Shown here: in pieces, positions 15,073 to 24,418 of the stretch
How positions within the stretch are numbered: position 1 is the first letter of the stretch
How the letters are laid out: each line of letters starts with the position of its first letter
Origin: Frankiaceae bacterium
GTDB lineage: Bacteria; Actinomycetota; Actinomycetes; JAFAQI01
NCBI GenBank assembly: GCA_019239875.1
Contig: JAFAZI010000025.1
Span: forward strand, 1 to 36,150
DNA: 36,150 bases
Direction of reading: 5' to 3'
Notes under the pieces: model-generated
What the model was told of the DNA's origin: nothing
What the model saw: only the letters and a program-made list of their open reading frames with translations
Database searches by the model: none
Program-made: the position numbers and the translations under genes

Positions 15073-16581
15073 TCAGCTGGCGGCTGCGGTGACCCGTTCC
15101 GCCGGTGCGGCCGCACCTCGGCCGAACTCCATCGTCCCGTCGTCGACGTTGCCCTTGCCGAGCGCGAGGCGGTCGTAGAAGTAGTTCATCCGCGTCTTCC
15201 ACGGCGCCTTCGAGCCCGCGCGAGGGAACTGGTCGATCGATCGCTGCACATAGCCGGACGAGAAGTCCATCAGCGGCGAGCGCTCGATCGACGTGTCGCG
15301 CAGGCGCGGCGCGCACCACGTCGTACCGGTCGCGTCCATGTGCTTGAGCAGCCGCCACACGTAGTCGTATGTCAGGTCGATCTTGAGCGTCCACGACGCG
15401 TTCGTGTAACCGATGCCGTAGGCGAAGTTCGGCACGTCGGAGAGCATGATCGCCTTGTAGGCCATGTGGTCCGGCAGGTTCACGGGCTTGCCGTCGACGG
15501 TCAGCTTGACGCCGCCGAACGCCAGGAGGTTCAGCCCGGTCGCCGTGACGATCACGTCCGCGTCGAGCTCCTCGCCGGAGACGAGCTTCACGCCGGTCTT
15601 CGTGAAGGTCTCGATCTCGTCGGTGACGATCGAGGCGTCACCGCGCTTCATCGCGATGAAGAGGTCACCGTCCGGTACGACGCACAGCCGCTGGTCCCAC
15701 GGGTTGTACGACGGGGACAGGTGCGGCTCGAAGGCGTAGTCCGCCGGCATCACCGTGAGCTGCATCTTGCGGATCAGCCGCTTCATGACCTCGGGCCGGC
15801 GGCGGCTGAGCTGGAAGCTGATGGTGACCATCACGACGTTCTTGTAGCGGGTGATGGCGTAGGCCCACTTGCTCGGCAGGAAGCGCCGCAAGGTGTTGGC
15901 GAGCTTGTCCTTCTCCGGCAGCGGGACGATGTAGGTCGGTGACCGCTGGAGCATCGTCACGTGCGCCGCACCGGCCGCCGCCATCGCCGGCACGAGAGTC
16001 ACGGCAGTGGCACCGCTGCCGATCACCACGACCTTCTTGCCGGTGTAGTCGAGGTCCTCCGGCCAGAACTGCGGATGCACGACGGTGCCTTCGAAGTCCT
16101 CGACGCCGGCCCACTGGGGGGTGTAGCCCTCCTCATAGTTGTAGTAACCGCTGCAGCAGAAGTAGAAGCCACAGGTCATCTGGGTGATCTCGCCGGTTGC
16201 GACGTCCTCGACGTCGACGGTCCAGCGGGAGTCCGGCGTCGACCAGGATGCCGAGACGACCTTCTTGCCGAATCGGATGTGCTTCTCGACGTCGCCCTCG
16301 CGAGCCGTGTCCTCGACGTACTTCAGGATCGATGGCCCGTCAGCGATCGCCTTCTCCTCGACCCACGGCCGCCAGCGGTATCCCAACGTGTGCATGTCCG
16401 AGTCCGAGCGGATGCCCGGGTACTTGAACAAGCTCCACGTGCCGCCGATCTCCTGGCGCTGCTCGAGGATCGCGTACGTCTTGCGCGGGAAGTGTTCCCG
16501 GATCTGATGGCCGGCTCCGATCCCGGACAGCCCTGCGCCAACGATCAGAACATCTACATGATCTACAGCCACGCAGGGCAT
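15073..16581 (-). CDS. EthA-like flavin-containing Baeyer-Villiger monooxygenase
   Basis: The protein has 502 aa and is strongly similar to mycobacterial EthA along its length (shared segments include GGTWxLFxYPGIRSDSDM, CSGYYNYxEGY, VVIGSGATAVTLVPA, MLQRSPTYIV, YNPWDQRLC and GYTNASWTLK). FAD-binding GAGLSG is at 15-20, the NADPH-binding GSGATA begins at 188, and the BVMO fingerprint F-x-G-x(3)-H-x(3)-W-P occupies residues 163-174. Such enzymes insert oxygen next to a ketone or oxidise sulfur; EthA activates the thioamide prodrug ethionamide, and its natural substrate is unsettled. A soluble enzyme with membrane affinity is expected. It follows the MFS/cNMP gene after 50 nt on the same strand and is probably its operon partner. 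No TetR-type EthR gene is adjacent. Confidence 0.92.
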   Translation of the reverse strand: MPCVAVDHVDVLIVGAGLSGIGAGHQIREHFPRKTYAILEQRQEIGGTWSLFKYPGIRSDSDMHTLGYRWRPWVEEKAIADGPSILKYVEDTAREGDVEKHIRFGKKVVSASWSTPDSRWTVDVEDVATGEITQMTCGFYFCCSGYYNYEEGYTPQWAGVEDFEGTVVHPQFWPEDLDYTGKKVVVIGSGATAVTLVPAMAAAGAAHVTMLQRSPTYIVPLPEKDKLANTLRRFLPSKWAYAITRYKNVVMVTISFQLSRRRPEVMKRLIRKMQLTVMPADYAFEPHLSPSYNPWDQRLCVVPDGDLFIAMKRGDASIVTDEIETFTKTGVKLVSGEELDADVIVTATGLNLLAFGGVKLTVDGKPVNLPDHMAYKAIMLSDVPNFAYGIGYTNASWTLKIDLTYDYVWRLLKHMDATGTTWCAPRLRDTSIERSPLMDFSSGYVQRSIDQFPRAGSKAPWKTRMNYFYDRLALGKGNVDDGTMEFGRGAAAPAERVTAAAS

Positions 16582-16631
16582 TCTTCCACGAAACGGCCCG
16601 AGCGGTACACGCGAGTACCAGCCTGCCCCGG

Positions 16632-18389
16632 CTACCGGACCTGTAGTGCCTCATCTGTGACGTCGAGCGCACTCGCCTGCTTCGGTATCCCAGCCAGAAT
16701 CAGGCTTGCCTGCTCCGGCGCCACCTGCGGGTGGGTTCGCGCCAGACCGCGAACCACGCCCTCTGCCAGGGTTCGCATACCGGCCGGCGCATCGGTCAAC
16801 GCATCACGGAAGTCTTCCGCCGACACGCGCAGCAACGTGCAGTCAGTGACCGCCGCGACGGTCGCAGTCCGCGGGACACCCTCGATGATCCCGATCTCGC
16901 CGAAGTAGCTGTCCGGCCCGAGCATCGCCAGCAACTCGCCGCGCCGACCGCGACCGGCAGTCACGGCAAGCGAGCCGTCCACACACACGTAGAAGGCGTC
17001 CGCCGGATCACCCTTCTGCACGACAACCATTCCGGCGCCGACCTGCAGCCTTGCGGCCGCGGCCGCAAGCCGTTGCAGCGTCGAGGCAGAGGCACCGGTG
17101 AACACGGTCAAGGTCGAGAGCACGCGCACGGTCGGCTCCAACGCCTCCACGGCACCCGCGGTCCGCTGGTCAAGTCTCCGTAGGACGGGTAGGCACGCGA
17201 GCGTCGCGGCGATCGACAGACCGCCCAGGATCACCAGGCTGGGCCGCGTGCCTGCGGCCTTGAGGACCGGCGCCGCGATGAGAGCGCCGAGGACCATCCC
17301 CCCGACGGTGATGCCGTCGTAGGAGGCAAAGATCCGACCCATCAGTTCGCCGGGGGCGGCGCGAGAGATCGCCGTCTCAGAGACGACGTCCGAGATGACC
17401 ATCCCGGCACCGGAGATCAGCGCGACGGCGATGGCCAACGCGACCAACGAGGTGCTGGCGAACATCAGTTGGCTGCCGGTGAACACGATGCCACCGATGA
17501 TGAGCGGTACGGCGATCCGAGCGCGGGCCGCGAGCCGGTTGCTCACCGTGGCGCCGATGACACCGCCTGCGCCGCTGGCTCCGAGCAAGTAGCCGTAGCC
17601 ATCGGCGGACAGGCCCAGTTGATGCTGCACGTAGACGACGAGCTGGACGGTCTGCGCGCCGTACGTGAAGGCGCCGATGAACGTCAGGAACGTGACGACG
17701 GGAACGTACGGCGTCTCCTTCACGGCACGCATGCCGTCGGTGAACTGCCCCCACGCGTTCGGTGCAGTGGTGTGGTCGAGCCCGGGTACGCGGGTGCGGA
17801 TGCAGGCGAACGCAAGCGCGCTCGCGAGGAATGAGGCCTGGTTGAACGCAAACGCGTAGACGGGCTTGCCAGTGAGCAGCACCACCGAACCGAGCGCCGG
17901 ACCGCCGACGATGCCTACGTTCGCGACGGTGTTGAGCAGCGCGTTCGCCGGCGCCAGCCCCGCCTCCCCGACGAGGGTGGGGATCGAGGCCATCGCCGCC
18001 GGACGCGTGGCGGCGCCGGTCATGGTGTTCAGGCCAGCGAGCAGGATCACCACGATTGCCGGCCCGTCATGGGCAACGACCACCGCCATCACCGCCATCA
18101 CGAACCACTGCAGCAGCGAGGACCTGATCATCACGGTGACACGGTCCCAACGATCGGCGACCACGCCCGCAAATGGTCCGAGCACCGCGATCGGCACCAA
18201 GCGGATCATCGTGGCCAGTGCGACCCACGTTGGCGAGTGGGTCTGGTCGAAGACGTAGACCAGGAGTGCGACGTTGTAGAGCCAGTCGCCGAGTTGGGAG
18301 GCCATGAGTCCGCACACCAACGCGCGGAAGTCGCGGACCGCCAGGATGCTTCGATAGGTCGCGCTCGAGCGCGCATGCGCGGCGCTCAT
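16632..18389 (-). CDS. MFS transporter with C-terminal cyclic-nucleotide-binding domain
   Basis: The protein has 585 aa. Residues ~18-405 hold about twelve hydrophobic segments with the MFS loop GVVADRWDR (75-83) between helices 2 and 3, resembling the MFS_3/enterobactin-exporter-like branch. Residues ~425-555 form a cyclic-nucleotide-binding domain: VVVQKGDPADAFYVCVDGSL, then a phosphate-binding cassette FGEIGIIEGVPRTATV with Glu498 (ribose) and Arg507 (cyclic phosphate), the two residues that normally bind cAMP or cGMP. The transporter is therefore predicted to be gated by cyclic nucleotide from the cytoplasm. Its ATG overlaps the TGA of the upstream adenylate cyclase gene (ATGA, 18386-18389), so translation is coupled. 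The substrate is unknown; an export role is likelier given the branch and the neighbouring monooxygenase. Confidence 0.9.
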   Translation of the reverse strand: MSAAHARSSATYRSILAVRDFRALVCGLMASQLGDWLYNVALLVYVFDQTHSPTWVALATMIRLVPIAVLGPFAGVVADRWDRVTVMIRSSLLQWFVMAVMAVVVAHDGPAIVVILLAGLNTMTGAATRPAAMASIPTLVGEAGLAPANALLNTVANVGIVGGPALGSVVLLTGKPVYAFAFNQASFLASALAFACIRTRVPGLDHTTAPNAWGQFTDGMRAVKETPYVPVVTFLTFIGAFTYGAQTVQLVVYVQHQLGLSADGYGYLLGASGAGGVIGATVSNRLAARARIAVPLIIGGIVFTGSQLMFASTSLVALAIAVALISGAGMVISDVVSETAISRAAPGELMGRIFASYDGITVGGMVLGALIAAPVLKAAGTRPSLVILGGLSIAATLACLPVLRRLDQRTAGAVEALEPTVRVLSTLTVFTGASASTLQRLAAAAARLQVGAGMVVVQKGDPADAFYVCVDGSLAVTAGRGRRGELLAMLGPDSYFGEIGIIEGVPRTATVAAVTDCTLLRVSAEDFRDALTDAPAGMRTLAEGVVRGLARTHPQVAPEQASLILAGIPKQASALDVTDEALQVR

Positions 18390-21300
18390 GAAACACCGAC
18401 CGGCACGCGCTCGTCGGCACCCATCAGCGTGGCGAGCTCCGACATGGAACGCACCGCGCCGAGTTCGGCGAACGCCGACCGCGCGAGATCGAACAGCGCC
18501 GCGGCCTCCGTCTCCTGCCCGTGCTCGAGCAGCCAGGTGCCCAGCTCGAGGCGGGTTCGCGCGAGGTAGAACGGCGCGCCGTACGATGCGAACTCACGCT
18601 CCGCCTTCGTCAGGAGGTTCACCGGATCCTCACCGCTTCTCATCGCGACTAGGCCGTGCAGGCGCGCCGCCTGCGCCTGCGCCAGCGGGCCGCGCGCCCG
18701 TGTGTTCAAGGCCGGCGGGAGAGCAAGCAGTGCTTCGGCGGTCGCGACGTCTCCGATCGCGAGCTGCATCTCGACGACCGGCGCCCAGGAGACCTCGAAG
18801 TCGTCGAAGACCGACCCATCCCCGTAGGTGCGGCGCAGCGACGCTGCCGCGTCCGCTGCGGCGCCGACAAGATCGCCGCCGGCCTCTCGCAACAAGGCGG
18901 CAGAGAGCCGAGCTCCGTGCTGCTCGTAGACATCGTCACTGTCCGGGTATTCCGTCGTCCGCAACGGAAGGTTCATCTCCCGCGCGGCAAGCATCCGAAC
19001 GACTCCGATGGTGCCCCACAAGGGGGTCGGTGTGTGGGTGTCGAACCACTCGTCCGCCGTCGTCATCAGCAGGTCCCACCTGCACCCGAGCCACGAGGCG
19101 ATGGAGGCGTTGGTCAGAGCGTTCTCGGTGTACTGGCGGTCGCCGGCCTGGCGGCAGGTGGCCACGGCTTCGGGAGCGAGCTCGAGGGCGGACGCGAGAT
19201 CGCGGGAGTAGAGCTCGGCCAGGAAGTTCCCCAGTGAGCGGCCGAGCTCAGCCACGAGGTGCTCGTCTCGAGCGATCTGGATGCAGTGTTGCAGCAGCGC
19301 CATGTACGCCGTCGGCCCGCCGCGATCGATGAGATTGATGGCGACGGCATTGAGCGCGGTCACGAGCCGAGCCGGGTCGCCGATCCGCTCGGCCACCTTC
19401 ATCAGCGTCATCGTGACGCGATGGTCGTTGTCCATGTCGCCGGCGCCGCGGTAGGCGCTGCCCAACCGCCGCGTGAGCTCGAACAGCAGATCGTCGATGT
19501 CGGACCGGTCGGCCAACTGGTCATAGATCGGCTGGAGCAGCTGAATGGATTCCTCGGTCCTTCCGGCGAGCCGCACCGCGTTGGCCTGGTCCACTGTGGC
19601 GCGGGCTCGGGCCACCTCGTCACCGAGCGAGGCATAGCCGGCGGCTGCTTCGATGCCCAGGGTGACCGCGCGCTCGTACTCTCCAGCTTTCGCGGCCAGC
19701 CGCGAGCCCCGCTCGTGCAGTTCAGCAAGCTCCCGCAGTGGTGGCATGGGCTCGAGCGACAGCGCGGCGAGAGTGGATCGGAGCGCCTCCTCGGAGGAGC
19801 CCAGTGCCTCGGCTCGCTCCGCAGACACGATCAGCAAGGTGCGGGCACGACCGGTGATCTCGGGTCGATCCGGTTCGGTCGGTCCGCTCGCCTCGAGAGC
19901 GTCGAGGAGGTGCTGCGCGATGATGCCCGCGAACGTCTCGGTTGCCTCGCCGTCGCTGGCGAGATGGTCTGCCGTCGCGAGGTGGCGGGACTTCCGGTCC
20001 TTGCGCGCAAGGGTGCTGTAGGCGACCTCACGTACGAGAGCCTGGAGGAAGCGGTACTGACCGAGCTCAGGTGAACGTGGGTCGAGCTGTGCCTCGAGGA
20101 CGCCCTTGCGCACCAGGCCGAGCATCGCGATGTCGATGTCAGCGGCCGGCAGGTCCGACAGCTTCTCGACGCCTGACTGTCGAAATGACATTCCCAAGAC
20201 GCTGGCGTCCTGGACCACCCGACGCTCCGCGGGGGTCAGGGCGTCGAGCCGCGCCGCGATGAGGGTGTGCAGGCTGGTCGGAGCGGCGAGCTGCGCCAAG
20301 TCAACCTTGGAACCGTCCGGGTCATCGAAGACGTAGTGCCCGTCGCGTGGAATCACCGCGTCCTGGTCGATCAACGACCGGACGGTTTCCACTGCGTACA
20401 GCGGCACGCCCTCTGACCGCGTGACGATGGCGGTCCGGGCGCGCGGCGGGAGGTCGGCAACAAGACCGTCCACCAGCTCCGCCATCGCGAGGTCGTCGAG
20501 CGGTGAAAGTGTGATCAGACTGCGATGGTTGCCAGACCCGATCGAACCGCGCCGCGCACGCAGGTCGGGACGACCGCACACGATGAGGAACAAGCGCGCA
20601 TTGCTGTTCTCATGTAGGTAGTCGACGAAGTCGAGCATGCCGGCGTCGGCATGCTGCATGTCCTCGAACAACAACACGATGGGGGTGGTGCCGCCCCACC
20701 GTTCGAGATAGGTGGACCACGCGGCGAACAGGTCCGAGCGCTGGAAGCTCTGCCGGTCCTCATTCGCTCCGAGCAACGCCATCAGCCGTGGCGTCAGCCA
20801 CTCGACCTCTGAACGATCGGCCGCCACGGTCGCCACGCCCTCGCGTACCTTCGCGGCCACCTGCGCGTGCTCGTCGTCCTCGAGCAGTCCGAATCGGCTG
20901 CGCATCATCTCGGCGAACGCCCAGAACGCGACCCCGTCGCCGTAGCTCAGGCTGCGGCCGTTCTGCCAGAAGAACAGACTCGACAGTCCGTCGACGTACT
21001 TGAACAGCTCCCATCCGAGCCGCGTCTTGCCGGTACCGGCGTGGCCCTCGACGAGGACAAGCCGGGACCGCCCGTCCGCCTCCACCGCGTGAAACAGCTC
21101 CTTGATGGCCCGAAGCTCGCGGTCGCGGCCGGTCAACGGCGCTTCCAAGCCGTCGACGCGTTGCGCCCCGCCGATGCCGGCGATCGTCGCGTCCGCGCGG
21201 AACAGCTGTACGGGCTCGGCTTTGCCCTTGAGCTCGTGTGCGCCCATGTCGGAGTACGCGATTGCGGATTCGGTCAGCGACCGGGTCTCCCCATCGGTCC

Positions 21301-21934
21301 ACACCGTGCCTGGCTCGGCGACGGACTGCACTCGTGCCGCGGTGTTGACCGCGTCGCCGGCGACCATGCCTTCGTTGACTGCGCCAAGGGTCACCGCAAC
21401 CGATCCGGTGACCACGCCGACTCGCATCGCGAGCCCCGTGGCGCCGACGCTCGCGCCTAGTGCTTCCACCTCGGCGGCAAGATCCAAGCCGGCGCGCACC
21501 GCGCGCTCAGCGTCATCCTCGTGTGCGACCGGTACGCCCCACACCGCCATGACCGCGTCACCGATGAACTTCTCGATCGTGCCGCCGTAACGCTCGACGA
21601 CCTTGCGCGCCACCGCGAAGTACGCCGACAGGAGTTCGCGCACCTCTTCGGGGTCACGCGCCTCGGAGAGGGTGGTGAAGGAGACGAGGTCGCCGAACAG
21701 CACGGTCGTCGTACGACGTTCCGACACCGGCTCGCGAGACGACGGCGTCGATTGCCTCGGGATGCCGGTCGCCGCAGCGCCGCCGGCCAGCGGCGTGCCG
21801 CACTCGCCGCAGAACTTTCCAGCGCCCGCCGTGCCGCATTGCGGGCAGCAGCGGGCGAAGGGGGTGCCGCACTCCAGGCAGAACTTCGCACCGTCGGGGC
21901 TGACCGTCTGGCAACTCGTGCACTGGAGCGGCAT
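18386..21934 (-). CDS. Class III adenylate cyclase with zinc ribbons, AAA-type ATPase and TPR-like tail
   Basis: The protein has 1182 aa, with an ATG 8 nt after AGGAG. Residues 5-45 carry two CxxC...CxxC zinc ribbons (C5/C8/C19/C22 and C30/C33/C42/C45). The cyclase domain (about 75-250) keeps all class III positions: metal Asp82 and Asp126, adenine-selecting Lys122 and Asp194, transition-state Asn197 and Arg201, so it should make cAMP, probably as a homodimer. A STAND/AAA-type ATPase follows, with Walker A GHAGTGKT (297-304) and Walker B-like PIVLLFEDMQHAD. The last ~500 residues are helical repeats like TPRs. The architecture suggests signal-gated oligomerisation. The 3' end overlaps the MFS/cNMP gene by ATGA, placing source and sensor of the nucleotide in one transcript. 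Confidence 0.93.
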   Translation of the reverse strand: MPLQCTSCQTVSPDGAKFCLECGTPFARCCPQCGTAGAGKFCGECGTPLAGGAAATGIPRQSTPSSREPVSERRTTTVLFGDLVSFTTLSEARDPEEVRELLSAYFAVARKVVERYGGTIEKFIGDAVMAVWGVPVAHEDDAERAVRAGLDLAAEVEALGASVGATGLAMRVGVVTGSVAVTLGAVNEGMVAGDAVNTAARVQSVAEPGTVWTDGETRSLTESAIAYSDMGAHELKGKAEPVQLFRADATIAGIGGAQRVDGLEAPLTGRDRELRAIKELFHAVEADGRSRLVLVEGHAGTGKTRLGWELFKYVDGLSSLFFWQNGRSLSYGDGVAFWAFAEMMRSRFGLLEDDEHAQVAAKVREGVATVAADRSEVEWLTPRLMALLGANEDRQSFQRSDLFAAWSTYLERWGGTTPIVLLFEDMQHADAGMLDFVDYLHENSNARLFLIVCGRPDLRARRGSIGSGNHRSLITLSPLDDLAMAELVDGLVADLPPRARTAIVTRSEGVPLYAVETVRSLIDQDAVIPRDGHYVFDDPDGSKVDLAQLAAPTSLHTLIAARLDALTPAERRVVQDASVLGMSFRQSGVEKLSDLPAADIDIAMLGLVRKGVLEAQLDPRSPELGQYRFLQALVREVAYSTLARKDRKSRHLATADHLASDGEATETFAGIIAQHLLDALEASGPTEPDRPEITGRARTLLIVSAERAEALGSSEEALRSTLAALSLEPMPPLRELAELHERGSRLAAKAGEYERAVTLGIEAAAGYASLGDEVARARATVDQANAVRLAGRTEESIQLLQPIYDQLADRSDIDDLLFELTRRLGSAYRGAGDMDNDHRVTMTLMKVAERIGDPARLVTALNAVAINLIDRGGPTAYMALLQHCIQIARDEHLVAELGRSLGNFLAELYSRDLASALELAPEAVATCRQAGDRQYTENALTNASIASWLGCRWDLLMTTADEWFDTHTPTPLWGTIGVVRMLAAREMNLPLRTTEYPDSDDVYEQHGARLSAALLREAGGDLVGAAADAAASLRRTYGDGSVFDDFEVSWAPVVEMQLAIGDVATAEALLALPPALNTRARGPLAQAQAARLHGLVAMRSGEDPVNLLTKAEREFASYGAPFYLARTRLELGTWLLEHGQETEAAALFDLARSAFAELGAVRSMSELATLMGADERVPVGVS

Positions 21935-22035
21935 GTCGCAGGCTCCTACTCTGGCTGGGGACCACGCGGCGAAGATCGGGCAGCACGGACTTTATGGGCG
22001 GATCTCGTCCCCCGGTGACGATTCGGCCTGAGATC

Positions 22036-22070
22036 GCCTATCTGTCCGCACAAATAGGCACAATTGACAG
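22036..22070 (-). promoter_or_regulatory. Inverted-repeat cluster upstream of the cyclase operon, possible operator
   Basis: The 220-base gap between 21934 and 22155 contains two nested dyads: GCCTAT (22036-22041) N12 ATAGGC (22054-22059), and CTGTC (22042-22046) N19 GACAG (22066-22070). On the minus strand TTGTGC and TAGGCG lie 17 bases apart and could be weak -35/-10 elements for the cyclase gene. A typical CRP/GlxR site (TGTGA-N6-TCACA) is not present. Nothing else is seen in the gap apart from the AGGAG ribosome site near 21943. Confidence 0.3.
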
Positions 22071-22154
22071 GTCGCCGCTAGTCCGCCTTGCCCAGTTCGG
22101 TGCCAGCCTGAGGAGATCGAGCGGGCCCAACCCGTCACGCCACGAAAGCAGGCG

Positions 22155-24377
22155 CTACAGGATCCCGGGCGTTGCGATCGCGGCGAGCCGAGCCGAGACG
22201 TTGAGGCCGTAGGGCACCAGCACGTTGGTCGGCGACTGCATGGGCACCTCGAACCGCCACTGCTGACCGTCGACCTCGTCGGTGCTGCTGGGGCCGAACG
22301 TGTTGTCGCTGTCCTGGGTCGCGAGGAAGTGCACGCCGTGCTCCGCGATCGCGCCCTGGAACGGCATGATCTGCCACGGCGGCGTCGTCCGGCTGGCGAA
22401 CGGATTGCCGTTCACGGCCTTCGCGGGGTCGCAGACGAGGTCGGTGTAGTCGGTCGGCCGCGCGAACTTCTGCACCCGGGGATGGCTGTCCCAGTAGTGC
22501 TGCCAGTACTCGACATAACCCGCTCGCACCCTCGGATCGGTGCTCGCCTCGCCTGGCCACGGCCGCTGTGCCGGCGAATCGCCGGTGCCGTCGTCGAAGC
22601 AGGCGTCGTCGCGGTAGTACGGCAGGATCGCGACGTTGCCTGCGGCGGCAGTAGCTCCCGTGAGCTCGAACTCGTAGACGAGGCCGAATCCCTTGCCGGC
22701 CACCTCTTCCGGGTTGTCGACCGCGGAGCAGATGGCGAAGCTCGGGTCACAGACGTTGGTCTCGACATTCTGGTCGCCGACCTTGTCGATCTCGCCGACG
22801 TTGTCCGCCTGGCCGTCGATCGCCACGCCGCCTGAGGTCATCAGGTTGTAGTACTTCGTCGCGATGCCTGGGCGGTAGTCCCAGTCGGTGTAGAGCCCGT
22901 CAGGCGGGATCGGGTGCACCCGCAGGTGGTAGTTGAAGACGTCGGCGTCGCGGTAGTAGAACTCCGTCTTCGTCGTGTTGGTGCCCGAGTCGGCACCCCA
23001 CACCTCGCGGATGGCGCGCACCGGCCCGGACCGCCAGCCGAGCAGCGAGGAGTTCATCTCCCAGTTGACCTGCTCGTCTTCGAAGCCCACCAGCGACACC
23101 GAGGAGTCAGGACTCTGCTGGAACGCGCGGCCCTTCCACCGGGCGATGACATTGCTCCCGTACCGGCCGGGCGTGCCAGGTCCCGCGACGTGCAGGCCGT
23201 TGACGAGCCAGCGGCCAGCCGTCCGGATCTGATACGTCGGAGTGCTGACGGTGAAGTTGTCACGCGGGTTGGCGTCCGTGCTGGCCCGTGCAGCGTTGCC
23301 CGCGGGATAGCCGCCGTCGTTGCCCGGGGCGGTGTCGCAGACCCACTCCGGCAGGTTCGGGCCGTAGCCGCCGTTGCTCAGGCCGATCGCGTCCGGGGCG
23401 CCCTTGGCGAAGGAGTAGCGGTCGATCCACTTGCCGGAACCGACGTTCGGCGTCATGTGGACGTAGCCGGTGCGTGCGGTGAACGCCGAACCGCCAGGCT
23501 GGGTGAACAGGTAGACGTACCGGGTCACTTGTGTGACCGGGTCGACGACCGTGACGGTCTGCGCGTTGGTCGCGCCCGACGGCGGAGCCTGGCCGATCGG
23601 CGCCTGCCCACCCGCGTCGCTGGCCATGAACGACAGCTGGTCGTCGGTGTCGAACCACTTCTGCGGGTCCGACGCCGATGACAAGTAGTCGGCGGCCGTC
23701 TCACCTGCGCCGAGCGTGATCAGCCCGGCATCGATCGCGGCGTTGACCTCTTTGATCGAGCGAGCGAACCGAGACAGGCACGCGCCGTTTGCTGGGGCGG
23801 GATCGACCAGGGGCGAAGGGAATAGTCGCTTCCACGACTCGGCACCCACGTCATGGGCATCGTGCGCCCAGGCGTAGGTCAGCTCGGTGTCGGTGCCGGA
23901 GTAGATCCCGAAGGACGACCGGCCGTTGGCGAGGAAGTTCGGGTACATCTCGTCGACCTGCACGGGCACCTGCTGCCACCCGGTGCTGGTCCACGTGTAG
24001 GCCGCGACCTGGCTCGGGTTGATGTCCGGGACGCCGGGCACGTTCGGCGGCACCTCGATCGTGCCGTTGTGAGCGGAGCGCAGCCCCTCGCCGGGCAACG
24101 CGGGCGCACCGTTCCCCGTCTCGTCGGAGATCCCGGACGGGTACGGCGCCGCAACGCCCACCGCAGCGGGCTGCGCCCATCCAGCGATCTGCGCACCGTT
24201 GAGGACGACCGGCGCGGACTTGCGGGCTTGCGCGACATCGCTGACCGTCACGCCAGATGGCAGGCTGACCGCGTTCGAGCTCGGCTGGCCGAGAGCGGAC
24301 GCCGGGTGGGTGACAGCAAGGCTGCCCGCGGTGACAAGCACGAGGGCAGCAGCAACGAGGGAACGTGTCTGGGGCAC
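22155..24377 (-). CDS. Secreted protein of unknown function, about 740 aa
   Basis: A GTG at 24377 is chosen as start because the following residues (VPQTRSLVAAALVLVTAGSL) form a signal peptide ending near HPASALG; the frame extends further upstream only as Arg-rich sequence overlapping the mmsA gene. The mature protein is rich in Trp, Tyr, Gly and Asn, contains no membrane segment, and shows Cys in scattered pairs (for instance CDTAPGNDGG and CDPSFAIC), consistent with an exported, disulfide-bonded beta-rich protein. Segments such as VPVQVDEMYPN, FGIYSGTDTELTYAW and YYRDADVFNYHLRVHP did not bring a known family to mind. It starts 42 nt after the mmsA stop on the same strand and could be read from the same transcript, though no functional link is evident. 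Confidence 0.7.
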   Translation of the reverse strand: MPQTRSLVAAALVLVTAGSLAVTHPASALGQPSSNAVSLPSGVTVSDVAQARKSAPVVLNGAQIAGWAQPAAVGVAAPYPSGISDETGNGAPALPGEGLRSAHNGTIEVPPNVPGVPDINPSQVAAYTWTSTGWQQVPVQVDEMYPNFLANGRSSFGIYSGTDTELTYAWAHDAHDVGAESWKRLFPSPLVDPAPANGACLSRFARSIKEVNAAIDAGLITLGAGETAADYLSSASDPQKWFDTDDQLSFMASDAGGQAPIGQAPPSGATNAQTVTVVDPVTQVTRYVYLFTQPGGSAFTARTGYVHMTPNVGSGKWIDRYSFAKGAPDAIGLSNGGYGPNLPEWVCDTAPGNDGGYPAGNAARASTDANPRDNFTVSTPTYQIRTAGRWLVNGLHVAGPGTPGRYGSNVIARWKGRAFQQSPDSSVSLVGFEDEQVNWEMNSSLLGWRSGPVRAIREVWGADSGTNTTKTEFYYRDADVFNYHLRVHPIPPDGLYTDWDYRPGIATKYYNLMTSGGVAIDGQADNVGEIDKVGDQNVETNVCDPSFAICSAVDNPEEVAGKGFGLVYEFELTGATAAAGNVAILPYYRDDACFDDGTGDSPAQRPWPGEASTDPRVRAGYVEYWQHYWDSHPRVQKFARPTDYTDLVCDPAKAVNGNPFASRTTPPWQIMPFQGAIAEHGVHFLATQDSDNTFGPSSTDEVDGQQWRFEVPMQSPTNVLVPYGLNVSARLAAIATPGIL

Positions 24378-24418
24378 ACCGTAGAAGTTCGCGCCCCGCT
24401 GTCCGATTCCTGCCCGGG

